Positions 57,967-64,000 of a stretch of 64,000 nucleotides of DNA are shown piece after piece (position 1 is the first letter of the stretch; each line of letters starts with the position of its first letter). The stretch is from Paraburkholderia sp. Ac-20340. GTDB taxonomy: Bacteria; Pseudomonadota; Gammaproteobacteria; Burkholderiales; Burkholderiaceae. The notes beneath the pieces are model-generated. The model made no database searches and was not told the DNA's origin. It saw only the letters and a program-made list of their open reading frames with translations. Location: NCBI RefSeq assembly GCF_017104965.1, contig NZ_JAAGPR010000003.1, positions 372,001 through 436,000 of the forward strand. Reading direction: 5' to 3'. The position numbers were made by a program, and so were the translations under genes.

Positions 57967-59071
57967 ATGGAAGCGGAACGTCTCAACGCTATCGAAGCCC
58001 TTCTGGCGGACCTGCGCGCGCGCGCGGGCGAGCTACGGGGGTATCTTTGACTACGACGTAAAAGCCCGACGGCTCGTCGAAGTCAACAGCGAACTCGAAG
58101 ACCCTAACGTCTGGAACGATGCCAAGCACGCCCAGGGTCTCGGCAAGGAAAAGAAGCTTCTCGAAGGCGTCGTGCATGTGCTCGACGGCATCGAGAACGA
58201 CTCGCGCGACACCCAGGATCTCTTCGAGATGGCGCGCGAAGAAGGCGACGAAGACACGCTCGTCTCCGTCGAAGCCGACGCCCAGGCGATCGAAGCACGC
58301 GTCGCCGACGTCGAGTTCCGCCGCATGTTCGCGAATCCGGCTGACCCGAACAACGCCTTTATCGACATCCAGGCTGGCGCCGGCGGCACCGAAGCCTGCG
58401 ACTGGGCGTCGATGCTGCTGCGTCAGTACGTGCGTTACTGCGAGCGCAAGGGCTTCAAGATCGAAGTCCTGGAAGAATCGGAAGGCGACGTCGCCGGTAT
58501 CAAGAGCGCAACCATCAAGGTCGAAGGCGAATACGCCTACGGCTTCCTGCGCACCGAAACCGGCATTCACCGCCTCGTGCGCAAGTCGCCGTTCGATTCG
58601 TCGGGCGGGCGTCATACGTCGTTCTCGTCGGTGTTCGTGTACCCGGAAATCGACGAGTCGTTCGAGATCGACGTCAATCCGGCCGATCTGCGTATCGATA
58701 CCTACCGCGCTTCGGGCGCGGGCGGTCAGCACATCAACAAGACCGATTCCGCGGTGCGTATCACGCACATCCCGTCGGGCATCGTCGTGCAGTGCCAGAA
58801 CGACCGCTCGCAGCACCGTAACCGCGCCGAAGCCATGGCCATGCTCAAATCGCGCCTCTACGAAGCCGAAATGCGCAAGCGCCAGTCGGAGCAGGACAAG
58901 CTGGAAGCGGGCAAGTCGGATGTGGGCTGGGGTCACCAGATCCGCTCCTACGTGCTCGACAACAGCCGAATCAAGGATCTGCGCACGAACGTCGAAATCA
59001 GCAACACCAAGGCCGTGCTCGACGGCGATCTCGACGCCTTCATCAGCGCAAGCCTGAAACAGGGCGTGTAA
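57967..59071 (+). CDS. prfB: Peptide chain release factor 2, expressed by programmed +1 frameshift
   Basis: 367 aa in two frames: 27 codons from the ATG at 57967 to 58047, then +1 past the in-frame TGA (58048-58050) and on from 58049 to the stop at 59071. RF2 recognises UGA and UAA; when RF2 is scarce, the ribosome stalls at this UGA and slips +1, an autoregulatory loop well established in E. coli. SPF (codon recognition, residues 207-209) and GGQ (hydrolysis, residues 252-254, [14 protein letters not shown]) are in place, as is [12 protein letters not shown]. It is 133 bp upstream of lysS, the classic prfB-lysS order. Confidence 0.97.
58037..58051 (+). promoter_or_regulatory. RF2 programmed frameshift site
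   Basis: GGGGG-TAT-CTT-TGA-C: a Shine-Dalgarno-like G run (58037-58041) that pairs with 16S rRNA, then the slip codon CTT (58045-58047) and the poor-context stop TGA followed by C. All elements match the E. coli prfB recoding site. Confidence 0.95.
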
Positions 59072-59204
59072 GGGCTTCAAGCCTGTTACGCGCCACGGCG
59101 GCCCTGTCGTCCAGCGGCCGCCCTCTCCCGCCGCCTGCGCATCGTCGCGGTTTTCCCACGATGCGCGGCGCGGCCGGAACCGAACTCCCAGAACCCGAGC
59201 CATC

Positions 59205-60749
59205 ATGACCGAACCGACCCAGCAGAACGCGCAGAATACGCAAAGCGCCGCGCCCGACATCGACGACAACCAGATCATCGCCGAGCGCCGCGAGAAACTG
59301 CGCGCGCTGCGCGAGGCAGGCGTCGCCTTCCCGAACGACTTCCGTCCCACCCACCACGCCGCCGATCTGCAGCGCGATCACGCCGAAACCGACAAGGACG
59401 CCCTCGAAGCGAACCCGCTCGAAGTCGCCATCGCCGGCCGCATGATGCTCAAGCGCGTGATGGGCAAGGCAAGCTTCGCGACGGTGCGCGACGGCTCGGG
59501 CCAGATCCAGTTCTTCATCACGCCCGCCGACGTGGGCGAAGCCGTCTACGACTCGTTCAAGAAGTGGGACCTCGGTGACATCGTCGCCGCCAAGGGCGTG
59601 CTGTTCCGCACTAACAAGGGCGAACTGTCGGTACGCGTGACCGAACTGCGTCTGCTGTCGAAGTCGCTGCGTCCGCTGCCGGACAAGTTCCACGGCCTGT
59701 CGGACCAGGAAATGCGCTATCGCCAGCGCTACGTCGACCTGATCGTCACGCCGGAAGCGCGCGAAACGTTCGTGGCGCGTACCAAGGCGATTTCGTCGGT
59801 GCGCCGCTTCATGTCGGACGCGAACTTCATGGAAGTCGAAACGCCGATGCTGCACCCGATCCCGGGCGGCGCGGCGGCCAAGCCGTTCGTCACGCATCAC
59901 AACGCGCTCGATATGCAGATGTACATGCGTATCGCGCCCGAGCTGTACCTCAAGCGCCTCGTCGTGGGCGGCTTCGAGCGTGTGTTCGAAATCAACCGGA
60001 ATTTCCGTAACGAAGGCGTTTCGCCGCGTCACAACCCGGAATTCACGATGATGGAGTTCTACGCCGCGTACACGGACTACACGTGGCTGATGGACTTCAC
60101 GGAACAGCTGATCCGCCAGGCCGCGATCGACGCGAGCGGCAGCGCCACGCTCGACTATCAGGGCCGCGAGCTCGATCTGGCCAAGCCGTTCCATCGTCTG
60201 ACGATCGTGCAGGCGATCCAGAAGTTCGCACCGCAGTACACGACCGAGCAACTCGCCGATGCCGCTTTCCTGCGCACGGAACTGAAGAAGTTCGGCGTGG
60301 ACGCGAACCAGCCGCAGTTCCTCAACGCCGGCGTGGGCGCACTGCAACTGGCGCTGTTCGAAGAGACGGCCGAGTCGCAACTGTGGGAGCCGACCTTCAT
60401 CGTCGATTACCCGATTGAAGTCTCGCCGCTCGCACGCGCGTCGGACACCACGCCGGGCATCACCGAGCGTTTCGAGCTGTTCATCACGGGCCGCGAAATC
60501 GCCAACGGCTTCTCGGAGCTGAACGATCCGGAAGACCAGGCTGCACGCTTCAAGAAGCAGGTCGAGCAGAAGGACGCCGGCGACGAGGAAGCCATGTTCT
60601 ACGACGCCGACTACATCCGTGCGCTCGAATACGGTATGCCCCCGACGGGCGGCTGCGGTATCGGCATCGACCGTCTGGTGATGCTGCTGACCAACAGCCC
60701 GAGTATCCGCGACGTCATTCTCTTCCCGCATCTGCGTCGCGAAGACTAA
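59205..60749 (+). CDS. lysS: Lysyl-tRNA synthetase (class II)
   Basis: 514 aa. An N-terminal anticodon-binding OB domain ([31 protein letters not shown]) is followed by the class II core: motif 2 around [15 protein letters not shown] and motif 3 [14 protein letters not shown] near the end. The first ~50 residues are low-complexity and charged. Length near E. coli LysS (505). The ATG at 59205 is used. Strong terminator follows 45 bp after the stop. Confidence 0.97.
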   Translation: MTEPTQQNAQNTQSAAPDIDDNQIIAERREKLRALREAGVAFPNDFRPTHHAADLQRDHAETDKDALEANPLEVAIAGRMMLKRVMGKASFATVRDGSGQIQFFITPADVGEAVYDSFKKWDLGDIVAAKGVLFRTNKGELSVRVTELRLLSKSLRPLPDKFHGLSDQEMRYRQRYVDLIVTPEARETFVARTKAISSVRRFMSDANFMEVETPMLHPIPGGAAAKPFVTHHNALDMQMYMRIAPELYLKRLVVGGFERVFEINRNFRNEGVSPRHNPEFTMMEFYAAYTDYTWLMDFTEQLIRQAAIDASGSATLDYQGRELDLAKPFHRLTIVQAIQKFAPQYTTEQLADAAFLRTELKKFGVDANQPQFLNAGVGALQLALFEETAESQLWEPTFIVDYPIEVSPLARASDTTPGITERFELFITGREIANGFSELNDPEDQAARFKKQVEQKDAGDEEAMFYDADYIRALEYGMPPTGGCGIGIDRLVMLLTNSPSIRDVILFPHLRRED

Positions 60750-61115
60750 GTCGCTGACAGACTCTGCCGCCCTGCTTTAAGGGCGACGCGTCTCACGGGG
60801 CGCATGCGGTTCACGCCGCATGCGCCCCGTTTCTTTTGGCGCGCGCGGTTGCGTTGCCAGATCGACTGCCAATCGTTTGTAACGATCAGTAAAAGCTGCC
60901 GGGACGCCGCTCGCCTTCGCCAGGTATGCCGATTGCGCGATCGGGCGAAACCGCGTCATGCAGGGCCGCGCAGCCCGCTACACCGTCCGGCGCATTTTTC
61001 CGGTTCGGCGAACACGCGTGACGGGTTACAAATTGAAACGCCAGGGTCGCAGGTTTGGCTCACACTGGTCTGACGAGAAACACCCGAGCCAACTCTGCCA
61101 AAGACGGAGCCTGTC
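60750..61115. other. 366-bp spacer between lysS and the glycine-zipper gene
   Basis: No gene supported. The left part is the lysS terminator. Near the right end, TTCGGC and TACAAA lie 17 nt apart and could be a weak promoter for the next gene. The rest shows no recognised element. Confidence 0.5.
60795..60837 (+). terminator. Rho-independent terminator of lysS
   Basis: A perfect 15-bp stem ACGGGGCGCATGCGG (60795-60809) / CCGCATGCGCCCCGT (60816-60830), 6-nt loop, followed by TTTCTTTT. Confidence 0.93.
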
Positions 61116-61841
61116 ATGAACAATTCTGATCCGAAACTGACCACGCAGACCAATCCGAACACGCCGAATCGCCGCATTCATCCCCTTGTCGCGACGGCGG
61201 CGGGCGCGGTGATCGTCGCGAGTCTGGCGGCGACGGCGGCGATTACCGGCGTCTTTCCGAAGGCGTCGAGCAACGCCGAACAAAGCGCACAAAGCCAGAC
61301 CGGCCAGACGACCGTGATGGCTTCGCAGCCGGTCGTGGATTCGACGCGCCCGGCCACGGCCGCAACCAACGCGCAATACGCACAGAACACCGCGCCCACG
61401 CAGCAGCCCACTGAGGCGCAGCAGCAACAGGTGCCGGCGGCTGCGCAGCCGCAATACGGGCAGCAGCAACAACAGTACGCCCAGCAAGCGCAGCCGCAAC
61501 AGGCCGCCTGTGCGTCGTGCGGCGTCATCGAAGGGATTTCGGCCACGCGCACGGAAGGCCACGGCACCGGGATCGGCGCGGTGGGCGGTGCAGTGGCGGG
61601 CGGCGTGGTCGGCAACCAGTTCGGCGCGGGCAACGGCCGCACGGCCATGACGCTGCTCGGCGCACTGGGCGGCGGCCTCGCCGGGAATTCGGTGGAAAAG
61701 CATCTGCGCAGCACGACGGCTTATTCGGTGCGCGTGCGCATGGACACTGGCAAGACGCGCTACTTCACGTACCACGAAGCGCCGCCGTTCCAGCAAGGCC
61801 AGCGCGTGCGTATCGAACACGGCGCGCTCGAAGCGGCTTGA
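61116..61841 (+). CDS. Glycine-zipper 2TM-domain membrane protein
   Basis: 241 aa. An N-terminal membrane helix (residues ~25-46) anchors it. Residues ~55-130 are a Gln/Ala/Thr/Pro-rich linker. A CASC motif (C132, C135) comes next, then the glycine-zipper (residues ~150-195, GIGAVGGAVAGGVVG and LLGALGGGLAGNSVE), which can pack two helices in the envelope. The C-terminus (TAYSVRVRMDTGKTRYF) is a small beta-rich domain like those of SlyB/PcP-type proteins. Function unknown; an envelope-stability role is typical for relatives. Monocistronic, ending at a strong terminator. No strong ribosome site seen beyond AAGACGGAGCC. Confidence 0.82.
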   Translation: MNNSDPKLTTQTNPNTPNRRIHPLVATAAGAVIVASLAATAAITGVFPKASSNAEQSAQSQTGQTTVMASQPVVDSTRPATAATNAQYAQNTAPTQQPTEAQQQQVPAAAQPQYGQQQQQYAQQAQPQQAACASCGVIEGISATRTEGHGTGIGAVGGAVAGGVVGNQFGAGNGRTAMTLLGALGGGLAGNSVEKHLRSTTAYSVRVRMDTGKTRYFTYHEAPPFQQGQRVRIEHGALEAA

Positions 61842-61890
61842 GCTAGGTGAGGCACGTGAGGTCCGCGCGTTAAACCCGCGCCAGAAACAC

Positions 61891-61926
61891 AAAAGGCGAT
61901 TCACCGGATGGGTGAATCGCCTTTTT
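61891..61926. terminator. Bidirectional Rho-independent terminator
   Basis: Perfect 14-bp stem AAAGGCGATTCACC (61892-61905) / GGTGAATCGCCTTT (61911-61924) with a 5-nt loop and A/T tracts on both sides. It lies between the converging glycine-zipper gene and iscX. Confidence 0.92.
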
Positions 61927-61950
61927 CATTGGCACTGCGAGAACGCGCTA

Positions 61951-62148
61951 TCAGTAGCCCGCGTCCTCGATCCAGGCTGCCTGAATCGCCTCGAGGATCT
62001 TTTCGTTCGAACGCTCGGGATCATCGTCGAAACCTTCGAGTTCGGTGATCCAGCGATGCAGATCGGTGAAGCGCACATATTGCGGGTCGACTTCCGGATG
62101 GGTGTCGGTCAAGGCCACTGCGATGTCCTGCGTATCGGTCCATTTCAT
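61951..62148 (-). CDS. iscX: Fe-S cluster assembly protein IscX
   Basis: 65 aa acidic protein that modulates the IscS desulfurase. MKWTDTQDIAVALTDTHPEVDP and VRFTDLHRWITELEGFDDDP are characteristic of IscX (YfhJ); length matches E. coli (66 aa). It is the last gene of the ISC operon, 26 bp after fdx, and ends before a strong terminator. Confidence 0.95.
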   Translation of the reverse strand: MKWTDTQDIAVALTDTHPEVDPQYVRFTDLHRWITELEGFDDDPERSNEKILEAIQAAWIEDAGY

Positions 62149-62174
62149 GGCTGCGCGCTCCTCCTCAGGATGGA

Positions 62175-62516
62175 TCAGTGATTTTCCTTCGCGTGATTGA
62201 TCGAGTAACGCGGGATCTCGACCACGAGGTCATCCTCGGCCGGCACGAGCGCCTGGCACGACAGTCGCGAAGTGGGCTCCAGACCCCATGCCTTGTCGAG
62301 CAGGTCGTCTTCGAGTTCTTCCGACGGCTCGAGCGCGTTAAAACCTTCGCGCACGATGACGTGACAGGTCGTGCAGGCACACGACTTTTCGCAGGCGTGT
62401 TCGATTGCGATGCCGTGTTCCAGCAGCACGTCGCACACGCTCTCACCCGGCTTGGCGTCGATCACTGCGCCTTCGGGGCACAGTTCGACATGGGGCAGCA
62501 CCACGATTTGAGGCAT
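62175..62516 (-). CDS. fdx: ISC-type [2Fe-2S] ferredoxin
   Basis: 113 aa adrenodoxin-like ferredoxin that supplies electrons for Fe-S cluster assembly. Cluster ligands C42, C48, C51 and C87 are in place (CEKSCACTTCHVIV and LSCQAL), together with the conserved C46; spacing equals E. coli Fdx. The ATG at 62514-62516 gives MPQIVVLPHVELCPEG, the family N-terminus; 6 more residues are possible. It sits between hscA and iscX in ISC operon order. Confidence 0.97.
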   Translation of the reverse strand: MPQIVVLPHVELCPEGAVIDAKPGESVCDVLLEHGIAIEHACEKSCACTTCHVIVREGFNALEPSEELEDDLLDKAWGLEPTSRLSCQALVPAEDDLVVEIPRYSINHAKENH

Positions 62517-62662
62517 TCTGATTTCCGTATCCAAAACTTGTCATATCGGGCGCGCCCCGTCTGCCGACGGTGGCACACCCATTCTACTGGCGTCGCGCGC
62601 TTCGCTGCATCGGGAAAGCACGCAGGCAGCGCGCATAGCGCGATGCGTTCTTAGCCGCGCCT

Positions 62663-64000
<1,338 letters not shown>

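Noticed and set aside
58048..58050. In-frame TGA in prfB as a nonsense mutation or sequencing error
   Set aside because: The complete recoding site is present at the conserved position, and the rest of RF2 is intact.
59043..60731. 562-codon minus-strand frame
   Set aside because: Antisense to lysS.

Overview
The window is a high-GC, densely coded stretch of core chromosome. Gene content, gene order and protein style point to the Burkholderiaceae (Burkholderia, Paraburkholderia, Caballeronia or a close relative). The main evidence is the run rlmN-rodZ-ispG-hisS-yfgM-bamB-der-hfq-hflX-hflK-hflC-hisZ-purA-hpt, the pair pyrG-kdsA followed by eno-ftsB, and an ISC operon at the right edge. The genus cannot be fixed from the sequence alone. 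I recognise no insertion sequence, prophage, integron, CRISPR array, tRNA, rRNA, toxin-antitoxin pair or defence island. Most genes lie on the minus strand.

Layout. 1-3.1 kb: tail of a phosphoesterase-like gene, slyD, a divergent ribosomal oxygenase gene (roxA) and a small Ala/Ser-rich lipoprotein. 3.2-9.5 kb: a DinG-type Fe-S helicase, a DUF465 protein, an exported coiled-coil protein and tex. 9.5-12.8 kb: an exported protein of unknown function and the potassium transporter kup. 13.1-30.6 kb: the long minus-strand housekeeping series from ndk and rlmN down to hpt, covering cell shape (RodZ), isoprenoid and histidyl-tRNA synthesis, outer-membrane assembly (BamB, YfgM), ribosome and RNA control (Der, Hfq, HflX), membrane proteolysis control (HflKC) and purine/histidine enzymes. 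30.9-38.9 kb: a BI-1 family membrane protein, then two minus-strand groups: MBL hydrolase-bamC-dapA, and methyltransferase-trpS-M50 protease-yciO-PHP phosphoesterase. 39-43.7 kb: an alpha/beta hydrolase, a DUF455 di-iron protein, gamma-carbonic anhydrase, Hsp33, a Gly/Trp-rich lipoprotein and ftsB. 43.8-48 kb: eno, kdsA and pyrG. 48.2-54.6 kb: a hydrolase, comEC, tatD, lolD and lolC. 55-60.7 kb: a conserved protein of unknown function, recJ, prfB with its programmed frameshift, and lysS. 61.1-64 kb: a glycine-zipper protein, then iscX, fdx and the 3' part of hscA.

How the genes fit together. Envelope biogenesis is heavily represented: BamB, BamC, YfgM, LolC/LolD, KdsA, FtsB, RodZ, HflKC and several lipoproteins. 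So is translation quality and speed: TrpRS, HisRS, LysRS, RF2, HflX, Der, RlmN, Tex and a ribosomal oxygenase. Several predicted Fe-S proteins (the DinG-type helicase, IspG, RlmN and, by its cysteine pattern, TrpRS) share the window with ISC assembly genes.

I did not find a convincing previously undescribed multi-gene system. The observations I would follow first are: a tryptophanyl-tRNA synthetase with a Cys-x21-Cys-x6-Cys-x2-Cys cluster signature; an 18-bp tandem repeat that gives a comEC-linked hydrolase three in-frame ATG codons; a 32-bp divergent slyD/roxA spacer with a TATAAT box touching the roxA start; a strong hairpin separating rodZ from ispG; and a lolC/lolD pair without an adjacent lolE. 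Shine-Dalgarno, promoter and terminator calls were made by eye.
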